A program made the position numbers and the translations under genes. Positions 48,140 through 57,486 of a stretch of DNA of 64,000 nt are shown here, piece after piece. Where the stretch lies: the NCBI RefSeq assembly GCF_947251645.1, contig NZ_OX366364.1:558001-622000 (forward strand). Direction: 5' to 3'. The notes under the pieces were generated by a model. That model saw only the letters and a list, made by a program, of their open reading frames with translations. It made no database searches and was not told where the DNA came from. The stretch's first letter is position 1. Each line of letters begins with the position of its first letter. The DNA comes from Wolbachia endosymbiont (group A) of Bibio marci. Its GTDB lineage: Bacteria; Pseudomonadota; Alphaproteobacteria; Rickettsiales; Anaplasmataceae.

Positions 48140-49335
48140 ATGAGTAATAAAATAATTGTACCTTTTGATGATCAAGAAGGAGGTACTTACGAGTTAAACA
48201 TTGATCTTGATAGATTATCAAAAGGTGAGGTGTTAAATGCTATTGTAGGAATAGGTCGTACTAAGGAGCAATCCACCTTTGTAAGCAAAATTAATAAGGC
48301 TAAAAAGCCTGAAGAAATAGCACCTTTCCCTGGTAGAGAAGTTCGCGAAAACAAAATCAACTATGGGAAAGGATTTGACTATGTTTATGGCACAAAACCT
48401 GTAAGTGATCAAGAAGATAAAAATCCATTTGCTTCAGCTTTGAAAAAAATAAAGCCAAGTGCAGAAAAGTTGAGCTGGTTTAAGAGTGCTGTGGTAAGAG
48501 CAAAAAGTCCAAATGACTGCACAAGGTTGTAGACGAAGCACTAGCTGCTGGAGCAAGGCTAAATGCATGTAATGATGGAGAGTGGAGCTTCGCGGAATAT
48601 GTGATACTGGGCACACATTTTCATAAATTTGATAAGGCTGATCGTAAAAAGCTAATACGTAAATTAATGCTAAACGGTGCAGAGTTTCATGATACTTTAT
48701 TGGAGAATAAATTGATAGGTGAAATCTATAATGAGCTACAACCAGAAGTTCAGCCACATATAGATGAGAGACTAGAAGAACTAGAGAAAGCTGGCGAAAG
48801 TGCTGTGCAAGAAGGAGAATTAATAGATGTTGAAATAGATAATACAACATCGTATATAGAATTTTCTGGGGATAGCAAGGTAGAGGTAGCCAAAATACTG
48901 GAAGCAAAAAGAGAGCTAGGAAGTAATATTTTAAAAATTGGCAATGATGCAGTTGAGGTTAAAAGTGAGAAGGGAGGTATAAGAAACTATATCGATATGT
49001 CAGATGGAAGCTCTATTATATTAGAATTTCCTACAAGCATTGGTAAGCTAGATATTATATTGTACCACGATGTAAAAAAATATGATCAAGTACAAGTCAG
49101 AGTAGAAAATAAGGAAATGTGGTCTAAATTACAAGAAAGAGGCGAAGAAATAGGAAAAAATTGTCTTTTTGCTGGAGTAAAACTTAAAGAAGCAGTAGAA
49201 AAGGGAAGTTTTATGAGATGTGGCATATGGAATAGCAAGCAGCTTATGAAGGAGGTTGATAGCCCAAGTGAAAAATTGTCTTCATGGGTAGATAAAGTAC
49301 GTGAAAATAGTAAAGAAACTTTTAGGGGGCTTTAA
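48140..49335 (+). pseudogene. unknown WO protein, frameshifted
   Basis: Two consecutive frames: 48140-48532 (130 codons, good GGAG site) and 48601-49335 (244 codons). The second frame is already open from 48517 and reads LHKVVDEALAAGARLNACND. Adding one base near 48530 joins TRL to VDEALAAGARLN, giving one protein of about 398 residues. The joined stretch resembles ankyrin-like or helical repeats (LAAGARLNACNDGEW; LMLNGAEFHDTLL), but I do not recognise the family. The last part contains FSGDSKVEVAKILEAKRELG. It lies between radC and regulator 2. Function unknown. Confidence 0.65.
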
Positions 49336-49409
49336 TTCATTTATTTTAAGGTTCCAGAGTCTACCATTATATCTCGAGCCTTTGAGCTATAGTAGAAAAT
49401 ATTATATGT

Positions 49410-50330
49410 ATGGTTCTTTGTATGGAAAAAAGTCTAGACTGTGAGGTAGGGCAAAAAGTGAAAAGTTGGAGGTTAGAGAGAGGGTATACTCAGAAGGGTT
49501 TAGCGGAGAAGGTTGGTGTAAAGCACTGGGCAATACTGCAATATGAAAAAGGGAGTCGTAAAATTCCAATTAAGAAATTATATGCTATAGCAGAAGCATT
49601 ATCAGTAAATGTTAAAGGTCTAGTTTGTGGAGAGACGCTACCAAATGAAAAAAGATATTTTGAAGATGAAGAAATATTAAATTTAGTAAAGGGTTATAAA
49701 GATAAAGAATTAAGCAAAGTATTTTATTTATTAACCAAATTTATTCGTTTGAGCGAGGAAAGAAGCAGAAAAGCGGTAAAAATAGAAGTAGCAAGGGGTT
49801 TGATGAAAGTAGGAGTTTCTGCTCATGTTATCTCTCGAACAACTAACTTATCTATTGGTGAGTATGAGGAGAACAAAATTCCCATTCCATACAAAGTAGG
49901 GCAAAGGATAAAAGAGTGGAGATTGATACGAGGATATACACAAAAAGATTTAGCGAATAAAGTTGGCATAACAAATCAAGGAATATACGAGTATGAACAA
50001 GGGAGAGCTGCTGTCTCACTTGAAATGTTAGATGAAATAGCAAAGGTATTATCAATCAGTATCATAGATCTACTTCCCGAATCAGATGAGGATAGTGAAG
50101 CGGAAGAAAAGCTATCAAAGTTGATAGAAGAATACAAAAAGATTGAGAGTCGGGAATTACGCGATATGCTAATCAAGTCTTTATTTGAAGGTATACATGT
50201 TTGTAGAGAAAAGGTCAGAGAGGAAAAGAAGATTGAAGTTGCAAGGAATTTAGTGAAAGAAGGAATTTCTGTTGATATTATCTTGCAAACGACAGGCTTA
50301 ACAAATTATATGATTGAGAAATTTTTGTGA
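49410..50330 (+). CDS. double-HTH (XRE-type) transcriptional regulator 2
   Basis: 306 residues, clear paralogue of regulator 1. HTH domains at about 14-70 (VKSWRLERGYTQKGLAEKV) and about 160-217 (IKEWRLIRGYTQKDLANKVGIT) are each followed by the same helical tail motif (VEVARNLVKEGISVDIIL-type). Near-identical stretches such as PYKVGQRIKEWRL and EQGRA-VSLEMLDEIAKVL indicate recent duplication. The start could equally be the ATG at 49422. It lies 22 bases before regulator 3. Likely a phage DNA-binding regulator. Confidence 0.9.
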   Translation: MVLCMEKSLDCEVGQKVKSWRLERGYTQKGLAEKVGVKHWAILQYEKGSRKIPIKKLYAIAEALSVNVKGLVCGETLPNEKRYFEDEEILNLVKGYKDKELSKVFYLLTKFIRLSEERSRKAVKIEVARGLMKVGVSAHVISRTTNLSIGEYEENKIPIPYKVGQRIKEWRLIRGYTQKDLANKVGITNQGIYEYEQGRAAVSLEMLDEIAKVLSISIIDLLPESDEDSEAEEKLSKLIEEYKKIESRELRDMLIKSLFEGIHVCREKVREEKKIEVARNLVKEGISVDIILQTTGLTNYMIEKFL

Positions 50331-50352
50331 TTTCATAAAAACTTAGCCAATA

Positions 50353-51363
50353 GTGGATTTTTTTGTGATAGAATATATGTTTGCTTCTGTAGGAAAAACA
50401 GCTTTTAGAGGATTTATCTATGATAATTCAGAGCATATTGGCTCAGTAAGCTACGAGCTAGGGAAAAAAATAGAAGGTTGTAGGATAGTACAAGGGTATA
50501 CTCAGGCAAAATTAGCAAGAAAAATTGGTTTAACACATAAGGAAATACATAACTTTGAACTAGGGTGCAAGGCTATTACAATCAAAGAATCGTATATAAT
50601 AGCAGGAGCATTGTCAGTCAATGTTATAGATCTACTTCCAGGACCAACAGTACTAAGAGAAAACAGTTGGTATGAAGATGAGGATAAAGCAATAGTCTAT
50701 CTAACAAAAATACATAGAGAAATTAAGGATCAGGAATTACGCAAGAAGCTGTATCCATTAGTAAGGTTTGTATATATTAGCGAGAAAATTAGCCAAGAAG
50801 AAGCGAAAATAGAAGTAGCAAAGAATCTAGTGAAAGAAGGAGTTTCAGTTGATATTATTTCCCAAGTGACTCGCTTATCTACTTATGAATATGATGATAT
50901 AGAGAAAGAAATTTGTACTGATTCTATACTCTACAAAGTGGGGAAAAGGATAAAAGAGCAGAGATTAATACGGGAATACACTCAGGAGGACTTGGCAAAT
51001 AAAATCGGTTCAACACCTAAAGAAATACACGACTATGAACGAGGATATACAGACATTCCAATTGAAATATTATATAAGATAGCAAAGATATTATCAGTTA
51101 ACATTAAAGCTCTTGGACTAACAGAATATGAAAATGAGCCAGTTTTTGGGTTTATAGGTAAATGCGAAAAAATTGAGGATCAAGAATTACTGGATACGGT
51201 AGCCAGATCTTTATCTGAAGGAATGCAAACTGGTAAAGAAAAGGTTAAAAAAGCAGAGAAAATCAAGATTGCAAAAGATCTAGTTAAGGAAGGTGTTGCT
51301 ATTGATATTATTGTGCGAGTAAGTGGCCTAACTGCTGATGAGTTGGGTGAGTGTGAAAATTGA
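50353..51363 (+). CDS. double-HTH (XRE-type) transcriptional regulator 3
   Basis: 336 residues from GTG at 50353; an ATG at 50377 is an alternative. It is the most divergent of the three paralogues. HTH domains lie at about 36-92 (IEGCRIVQGYTQAKLARKIGLT) and about 196-253 (IKEQRLIREYTQEDLANKIGST). Both copies keep the linker tail IEVAKNLVKEGVSVDIISQ. It closely follows regulator 2, likely one transcript, and converges with the tail/lysis strand at 51459. Confidence 0.88.
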   Translation: MDFFVIEYMFASVGKTAFRGFIYDNSEHIGSVSYELGKKIEGCRIVQGYTQAKLARKIGLTHKEIHNFELGCKAITIKESYIIAGALSVNVIDLLPGPTVLRENSWYEDEDKAIVYLTKIHREIKDQELRKKLYPLVRFVYISEKISQEEAKIEVAKNLVKEGVSVDIISQVTRLSTYEYDDIEKEICTDSILYKVGKRIKEQRLIREYTQEDLANKIGSTPKEIHDYERGYTDIPIEILYKIAKILSVNIKALGLTEYENEPVFGFIGKCEKIEDQELLDTVARSLSEGMQTGKEKVKKAEKIKIAKDLVKEGVAIDIIVRVSGLTADELGECEN

Positions 51364-51458
51364 ATGTGTTTAAGATATAAGTAAAGTTAGTTAATGATTT
51401 AACCAGCAAAATTTGCTAACCAACTTTTTTGGCTCAGTTGAATTTTGCTTGGTATAAA

Positions 51459-52372
51459 TTAAGATATGGAATCGCAAAGTTTATCTATTAATTTCTGGTT
51501 GTCCTCTATCATTGCATTTGCCTCTTGCTGAAGAGATTTGATATTTTTGAGTGTAATATTGTCCATCTCAGTCGATGCTACTTTCAATTGCGATTGTATT
51601 CTTATATATTTATCGTCTATTACTTGTTCTAGTTGATAATCAACGCAATCCAATCCAGAGGCAAACATCACATTCAGTAGTGGCTTGATCCACCCTATTT
51701 TGCCAAATTTCCTTGAGTTAGCATACTTTATACTTCTATCTGTTCCACCAGTGCCTATTGATAGCAGTATAATCTCATCATTTAGAAATAACCTCTTGCC
51801 ACTTGCATATGCACAAGCCGCTGGATTATTGGCAAACACTCCACCATCTATCAATACTCTCTCTGTTTGGCTAATTTTCAGACGTTTTGGTGTGAAGTAC
51901 GTTGGAGCAGCTGTTGTAGCTCTGAGTGCATCTTTCAACTTAATGTTTTTTTCTTTCCAACTTTTGAAGAAAAATTCACAACTATTGTGAATGTCATAAC
52001 TGGTGAGTAGTAGATTACTCGCAACATCGGCCATAGTACTTTCACCAAAGTATTTGTTGAGAATAAATTCCATATTTCTATATAGTACTGAGAACCACTC
52101 AGCCAAGAAGCAATTGATTTTCTCCAAAATGATGATTGAAAGATATATGCTCCATACTCTTGGTAAAGTTCAACCAAATCATTGGCAGAGTATTGAAGTT
52201 TATTGCTTTTACAAAGTCCAGCAACAATAATCCCACCGGTTGAGGTTCCTGCCATTAAATCAAAAATCTGGGAAATTGGCTTTTTTGTCCTAGATTCAAT
52301 TTCTGCTAGAATAATGGCAGGTATTATCCCTCTAATGCCACCTCCATCTACAGATAAAATGTACTTTGTCAC
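51459..52372 (-). pseudogene. patatin-like phospholipase, frameshifted
   Basis: Patatin-family acyl hydrolase in two frames. The 5' part from 52372 has the oxyanion-hole motif SVDGGGIRGIIPAII near residues 7-21 and the nucleophile elbow MAGTSTGGIIVAG near 41. After GSQY at about 52085 the frame shifts, and the remainder reads RNMEFILNKYFGES, then ERVLIDGGVFANNPAACAYA with the catalytic Asp of the DGG motif. Without the shift the product would be about 304 residues, normal for WO patatins. Such enzymes are proposed phage WO virulence or exit factors. The start lies eight bases after the upstream gene's stop. Confidence 0.85.
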
Positions 52373-52380
52373 TGTAAAAT

Positions 52381-52602
52381 TTATTTGTGTTTGTGAATAG
52401 CTTCAAGTTCGTTGATTTCTTCAGTGAGGTTTTTCACTCTCTCTTCAAGTCGATAGACTATTTCGATTAGTCCTTGGCTTTTTTCTATAAATTTATCATG
52501 GATGTGTACACGTAAGTCAAGTTTTGCCAACCACCATATGAATCCTACAGTCTGTAGAACTATTGTTATTATTACCGCTATTGGGATTTTTTGCTTTTTC
52601 AT
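52381..52602 (-). CDS. small single-pass membrane protein with coiled coil
   Basis: 73 residues. A basic N-terminus is followed by one membrane helix (IPIAVIITIVLQTVGFIWWL, residues 6-25) and a predicted coiled coil (LIEIVYRLEERVKNLTEEINELEAI). The size, topology and position between ankyrin and patatin genes in a phage operon suit a lysis-type (holin/spanin-like) or membrane adaptor protein. That is inference; no family recognised. Confidence 0.7.
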   Translation of the reverse strand: MKKQKIPIAVIITIVLQTVGFIWWLAKLDLRVHIHDKFIEKSQGLIEIVYRLEERVKNLTEEINELEAIHKHK

Positions 52603-52669
52603 GTGAAAATATTAACTTGTTATGGATAGTTTTGGAAATTTATATGCAGATTATAGAAAACTTACAGCT

Positions 52670-53212
52670 TTAGTGATTACTTTTTGTTGATTCGTATTGA
52701 TCTTCTGCTTTAGCAAGTAGCTTTATGATTTCCTTGTAAGGTTTATCTTTATTGTGCCTTGACCTTAATACAGCTACATCTCTTGGATTTTTTCCATCTG
52801 TGTCTCTAATGGTAGGGTCTGAACCTTTGTCTAATAAAAATCTAATTATCTCCAATTTGCCTTCATATGTAGCTGCATGTAAAGGTGTCCATCTTTCATA
52901 TTTCGTAGCATTTATATCAACTCCTTTTTCTACTAGGAATTTTACAACCTCTGCACATCCCTCTTCTGCAGCATAATGTAGTGCTGTTAATTTAGGGATC
53001 TGCACATTAATATCTAATAGATTTTCTACTAAGAATTTTACAGTCTCTAAGTTACAATTTTGAGAAGCAATGCGTAACATCGTTTTATAATTATCTGCAG
53101 CTCTTGCCTTCATGTAGGAATAGGTAGCAATAATACATACTATTACTGTTATAAGCCACCAAAAATGTAGCTTGTTTTTTGTATCTTGACCCAATTTATC
53201 CATATTCAACAT
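52670..53212 (-). CDS. membrane-anchored ankyrin-repeat protein
   Basis: 180 residues. An N-terminal membrane helix (FWWLITVIVCIIATYSYM, near 18-35) is followed by three or four ankyrin repeats. The clear ones are TALHYAAEEGCAEVVKFLVEK near 80-100, TPLHAATYEGKLEIIRFLLDK near 113-133, and a last partial one, DGKNPRDVAVLRSRHN. Ankyrin genes beside the tail module are a WO hallmark and may act on host proteins. The start may be the fourth codon. It is co-directional with the tail genes, 43 bases after gpD. Confidence 0.88.
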   Translation of the reverse strand: MLNMDKLGQDTKNKLHFWWLITVIVCIIATYSYMKARAADNYKTMLRIASQNCNLETVKFLVENLLDINVQIPKLTALHYAAEEGCAEVVKFLVEKGVDINATKYERWTPLHAATYEGKLEIIRFLLDKGSDPTIRDTDGKNPRDVAVLRSRHNKDKPYKEIIKLLAKAEDQYESTKSNH

Positions 53213-53255
53213 CTTTTTAATATTAAATAGATCATTTACTCATTTTTTATTAACA

Positions 53256-54200
53256 TTACTTACTCAAAGATGCTGACAACATAGTAAGGTAACCTGAGCT
53301 ATTTAAAGTATGCTCCGCTCTGTTAACTATCCATTCACCATCTACCGCTTGATTAAAAGCTATAAGATTAAGTTTAGCTTCTGCAAATAACTCTGGATTA
53401 CCAGGTATAGTGATATCCAATACTGCATTATTTCGCTTTAGTTGTTTTAACTTAGCATTTGCTGCACTTAGTGCTGATTCTGCATTTGAGTACATTTCTA
53501 ACATAATATAACTTGGCTCGCCGCTACCAACTGTTTCTTTAATAGCTTCACCCTTTTCATAGCTATGCCATTTTGCCACTACTGAATTATACTTATCACG
53601 TACGGTAAAATGCACTTTCCAGTTAATTGTATCTTGAGGTCTAATAGTCGTTGTTCCTAAAGCTTTTCCTGTGGCTGATTTTGCCATATTCTTTGAAATA
53701 AACAATATATACCCACCAGCTAATTTTGCCATTGCTTCACGCTCTGTTGCGATCTTTGTTAACAGATTTATATCACTTTCATCTGCCTGATTAATATGGG
53801 GTATCAATACATTCTTAAATTCCTCAGCGACTTTGTATCCATATCCATGTTTTTGGGCTATTTCTTTTACTAAGTTTTCTATGGTAATTTGGCGCCATTC
53901 TTTTGATACTTTTGCCTTCAAAGATATTCTTAAATTTGTTGCATGAGCTTTGATTAGTAGAGTCTTAGGTGGACCCTGTATAGTCACTTCGTTGACTGTA
54001 TATATACCCATTAGAAAGATTCCAATTTCCTTATAACCTAGTGCTATGTTCAATTCATTCGGAATATCTATGTCTTCATCCCTGTAATCAACACACACTT
54101 CAACTACATCATCTATTATTCCTGATTCATCTGTAAGGTGCAATGATATAACTCTATCTTTAATTGATTCACATTTATCTATTATAAAATCTGGCTGCAT
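53256..54200 (-). CDS. phage tail protein D (P2 gpD-like, late control)
   Basis: 314 residues. It matches the P2 gpD/baseplate hub family (phage late control D, a gp27-like hub). Family features are FIIDKCESIKDRVISLHLTDES at the N-terminus, ALGYKEIGIFLMGIYTVNEV, and the mid-domain AQKHGYGYKVAEEF. The C-terminal strands resemble the second hub domain. It caps the tail tube at the baseplate. It is the last gene of the P2-order run T-U-X-D and abuts gpX without a gap. Confidence 0.88.
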   Translation of the reverse strand: MQPDFIIDKCESIKDRVISLHLTDESGIIDDVVEVCVDYRDEDIDIPNELNIALGYKEIGIFLMGIYTVNEVTIQGPPKTLLIKAHATNLRISLKAKVSKEWRQITIENLVKEIAQKHGYGYKVAEEFKNVLIPHINQADESDINLLTKIATEREAMAKLAGGYILFISKNMAKSATGKALGTTTIRPQDTINWKVHFTVRDKYNSVVAKWHSYEKGEAIKETVGSGEPSYIMLEMYSNAESALSAANAKLKQLKRNNAVLDITIPGNPELFAEAKLNLIAFNQAVDGEWIVNRAEHTLNSSGYLTMLSASLSK

Positions 54201-54410
54201 TTATTCCCAGACCTTTAATTTTGACTTTTGTACTATTTTCTTAATAGTAGGAAGCTTTATCTTTAATCCTGCGGGCAAAAAGCTTCCGTATTCTGCCAAA
54301 CCCAAGTTCTCTGCTAGTACTAATTCCACTACTCCATCAGTAAATCCGTAATGTTTCCAGCAAATCAGATCTAACATCTCATTTTCTTTACTCACATAGT
54401 ATATAGTCAT
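54201..54410 (-). CDS. phage tail protein X (LysM-like)
   Basis: 69 residues. It has the P2 gpX layout: a small LysM-like fold with YYVSKENEMLDLICWKHYG, then GSFLPAGLKIKLP. It is a baseplate or tail-tip peptidoglycan-binding component. Its start overlaps gpU by four bases (ATGA), and its stop is directly followed by gpD. Confidence 0.88.
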   Translation of the reverse strand: MTIYYVSKENEMLDLICWKHYGFTDGVVELVLAENLGLAEYGSFLPAGLKIKLPTIKKIVQKSKLKVWE

Positions 54411-54757
54411 CTATAGCTTTTTAAACTCAAACTAAATTCAATTTTTCTCGGTAGTCCATTAGGTAAAAAATACATCTGCTTTTCTTCTAACCTAGTAATT
54501 ACGAATTGTCCTAAAATATTACCTAAACTATCTACTAAAATATGTGGTTTTTCAGTTTCTTTCACACTCTTTAATTGATTTAGCACGTTGAGATTATGCA
54601 GATAAATCATTCCTTCTAAATCTATATTTTCTACACCTTGATCGATATTTTGTAATAGTGGCATATTTTCAATACACTCAATCGTGCTCCAACGATTTTC
54701 TCTGCTATACTTTAAACTTGTGGGAGCAAACTTATACGGACCAAGAGATAGCATCAA
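54407..54757 (-). CDS. phage tail protein U (P2 gpU-like, tail terminator)
   Basis: 116 residues, the usual gpU length. Recognisable segments are SLGPYKFAPTSLKYSRENRW near the start and GQFVITRLEEKQMYFLPNG, then IEFSLSLKSYR at the end. gpU belongs to the tail completion proteins. It overlaps the tape-measure stop by four bases and gpX by four bases, indicating tight translational coupling. Confidence 0.88.
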   Translation of the reverse strand: MMLSLGPYKFAPTSLKYSRENRWSTIECIENMPLLQNIDQGVENIDLEGMIYLHNLNVLNQLKSVKETEKPHILVDSLGNILGQFVITRLEEKQMYFLPNGLPRKIEFSLSLKSYR

Positions 54758-57036
54758 TAAAATGTCTCTACCGTATCAAATAAAACATCACGTGACTTTT
54801 CTCTTATCCTTTTTATTACTTCATCTGCAAGACTACGAACATCTTGGTTAGGTTCTGCTTTAATGCTGATAGTGTAATTATTAGTGATGTTCTGAGTTTT
54901 ATTTTGTTCTTTATTTTCAAACTTACTCCTTGCAAATATCTTATCGCTCTCTGTAAACTTTTTCTCCTCAATAAGGCTTTTGACTCTGAAGCTATTTTTA
55001 TTTCTCTTTGAAAATTCTTTAATTATACTGTTACCTAGCACAGGATTTCCACTGTTGAGAATATTACTTTTTAGGGGAGTGTGCACTGCTTTTACTTCAG
55101 TTTTTCTTTTTTCAAACTCTTTCAGTGGGCTATTTCCCAATACTTTTCCAAATATACTTTCACCTATCCATGAAAAAGCTTCTTCTATGGGTTTTATTAT
55201 CGATTTCCAAAAGCTAGAGAAAAAGTCTTTTACCTTTTGCCAGTTAGTTATAACAAGCGCTGCGCCAGTGACAAGTCCAGTAATTAAAAGTCCTATAGGG
55301 TTACTCATTATAGCGAGTGTTACTGCTCTTAGTCCTGTTACTACTGCAGGAAAAACTGTAGCTGATAAAAATGAAAATACTCCAAGTAGGTTTGCTTTCA
55401 GACTAAAAATCGTACTTCCTAGCAATGTAAATCCGCATCCTAGTCCCACTGCTACAACTTTTAAACTTATCAAGGCTGCTACAGTACCCATGATTGCTTT
55501 GGTTAAAGTTGGATATTTTTCTGCAAATAACGCTATGCTTCTAGTTTTTTCTTGTAAAAATTCAGCTATAGATTTTAAAGTAGGCAGCATCACTGAACCC
55601 AGGTTCATACCAACTTCAGCTATTGCGTTGCGAAGAAGTCGTAATTTACTGGCTGTGGTGTCTACACGGTTTTGAAATTCTTTCTGCAACGAGCTCTTGT
55701 ACTCTTCTGTGTCAGATAGTAACCTTATAGCATCTTCGTATTTGTTAAAACTTCCAGCTAATAATGCAATATCATCTTGATATTCCTGACCGAAAAGTTT
55801 CATAAGGATTGTAGAACGTTCCTGGTTATCCATTTTCTTTAGAGCTTGAAAAAAGTAGAGTAATGCTTCTTCGCCGTTTTCGCTTATTCTTTGTACTATT
55901 TCTTCTGCAGTTATGCCCATTTGCTCTAATGCTGCTTTAAAATCCCCTCCTTGTTCTTCAGCAGTCTGAAGTTTACTAAGTAGAGCATTTATAGCAGTTG
56001 CAGCTTTTGCTGGTTGTTTACCTAAACTAACGAAGGCATTTACTAAACTACTTGTTTCCTTGATGTCAAGACCAAATTATTTTGCAGTACCACCAACTAT
56101 TGCTAGAGCTTCAACCATATCTTTTGCTTTGGCAGCAGTGTTATCTGATAAGTGATTGATTACATTACCAACGTATTCCATTTTACTAACATCAATTCCA
56201 TAAACGTTAGAGAGTTTAGCTATAGAATCACCTGCTTGCTCTGCAGACATATCAAATGCTGTAGACATTTTTGCCACTGTTTCTGTAAACATAAAAAGAT
56301 CTTCTTTCTTGATACCAAGTTGACCACCACTTGCAGCTATTTGTGCCAGTTCTGCGGCTGATAATGGTATAGTACGTGACATCTCTTTTAACTTCTTTGC
56401 AAATTTAGTTACTTCATCCGTTCCTTTTTTAAAATCTACCACTTTTGTAACATCAGCCATAGCACTTTCAAAGTCAATTGCAACTTTAACTGGAGCTGCA
56501 AGCGTTAGCCCTAGCCCAATAGTCTCTATAATTTGTGACTTAAAATGTGCTTTGCTTGCTAAAAAACTTTGGTGACTACGTATTGCAGATCCAAGCTTAC
56601 CATACTTACCTTTTAATACTTCAATAGAAGAGCCAAGTTTATGTTGGTCACTTACTAAGTACTTAATATTTCTTCCACTTTTTCTTACTTCTTCATTAAA
56701 TGAATGCAAAGCATCTCTCTTTTTCAAATATGCTTCTTTTGCTTTTATTGCAGAGGTTTTGGCCTTGTCAAATTCTGCTTTTAAAATTTTGCTCGGTTTC
56801 TCTATTGCCTTCATTTGTTTAGCTAAAGATTTTACTTGATCTTCAAAGCCTTTCCATGACCTCTTGCTAGTCAAAACATCATGACCTAACTGCTTAAACT
56901 TTGATACTGATTTTAAAGATGAGTCAAGCTTTCTTATATTCTCACCAAGATGAGTAAGTTGACTGCTACTTCCTTTTATTACAGTACTGAAACTGCCATC
57001 TAAAACTGCTCCGATTTTTATAGATAATGTTGACAT
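54754..57036 (-). pseudogene. phage tail tape measure protein (P2 gpT/TP901 type), interrupted by an in-frame ochre codon
   Basis: The gene spans 761 codons in a single frame but has TAA at 56077-56079, after LAIVGGTAK and before FGLDIKETSSLVNAF. The upstream piece has 319 residues; it contains the helical N-terminus and the TP901 core (DFESAMADVTKVVDF, LAQIAASGGQLGI). The downstream frame starts formally at 55920 and carries the hydrophobic segment typical of tape measures (IMGTVAALISLKVVAVGLG, and LIT GLVTGAALVI) and a charged tail. The full protein sets tail length. The gene overlaps E' by 19 bases at its start and gpU at its end. A nonsense mutation or a sequencing error must explain the stop. 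Confidence 0.88.
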
Positions 57037-57176
57037 TGTACCTTCCTCGCTGCTTTATGCCATAAGATAAATTCATTAATCTCCATATCAAGTATTTGTT
57101 CAACCCCGCCTCCTACAACAGAGCTGAACATTAATACTTCTAATCTCAAGTTTTTTGGATAATCGGTGAAAAAAAA
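57018..57176 (-). CDS. tail assembly chaperone E' extension, reached by -1 frameshifting from E
   Basis: An open -1 frame overlaps the end of E from the T8 run and continues to a stop at 57018, 19 bases inside the tape-measure gene. After the slip it reads FFFTDYPKNLRLEVLMF, then VEQILDMEINEFILWHKAARK, about 50 residues. P2 and many tailed phages make an E+E' fusion in exactly this position, with the EF-x-LWH-x-A-type ending. It has no start codon of its own that suits the family, so expression by frameshift is the natural reading. Confidence 0.7.
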   Translation of the reverse strand, partial: FFFTDYPKNLRLEVLMFSSVVGGGVEQILDMEINEFILWHKAARKVQCQHYL

Positions 57177-57403
57177 TCCTTTAATACCTCTTGAATTTTC
57201 ACATAATCAGCAATATCTAACTCTTCAATTGCTTCTTTTGCAACTGATGTTAAATTGGCAGTCAAAGTTACTTCTTTACTAAGGTCACTACCATTTAAGC
57301 GTTCAATTGCAAGATAGTCTCTAACTTTTGGACGTCTAACAGTAAGTTCTGAGACAGAAATTCCATCAACTGTTATTGGGTTATTAAGTGTTATAGCTTG
57401 CAT
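57146..57403 (-). CDS. phage tail assembly chaperone E (P2 gpE-like)
   Basis: 85 residues. It matches the Phage_TAC_7 family (gpE, 41, 14): QAITLNNPITVDGISVSELTV, then RRPKVRDYLAIERL and a C-terminal acidic helix (EEALDIADYVKIQ-like). The ATG follows a strong AAGGAGGA site. It occupies the P2 position between the tube and the tape measure, though the RelBE pair has been inserted before it. Near its 3' end the codons GAT TTT TTT TCA allow slippage into the E' frame. Confidence 0.87.
   Translation of the reverse strand: MQAITLNNPITVDGISVSELTVRRPKVRDYLAIERLNGSDLSKEVTLTANLTSVAKEAIEELDIADYVKIQEVLKDFFSPIIQKT
57169..57176 (-). promoter_or_regulatory. slippery T8 run, probable programmed -1 frameshift site (E/E')
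   Basis: Eight T's on the coding strand give the heptamer T-TTT-TTT in the E frame, the X-XXY-YYZ pattern; P2 itself uses T-TTT-TTG. The -1 frame is open for about 50 further codons and ends inside the tape-measure start, as in P2. A six-A run lies about 13 bases downstream. Confidence 0.7.
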
Positions 57404-57486
57404 GTTCCTCCTTAAAAAGTTAATGAAATAAAAGTCTATATCGGCTTTTACATAACTAATTTCTTTGTATGGTGCTATAAATAGGA

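Noticed and set aside
27595..51363. cifA/cifB cytoplasmic incompatibility genes
   Set aside because: No gene pair with the expected sizes or the nuclease/Ulp1-like motifs was found; the giant proteins differ in architecture.
54980..55675. 231-codon + strand frame within the tape-measure gene
   Set aside because: Antisense to a conserved tail gene, with no ribosome site or recognisable family.
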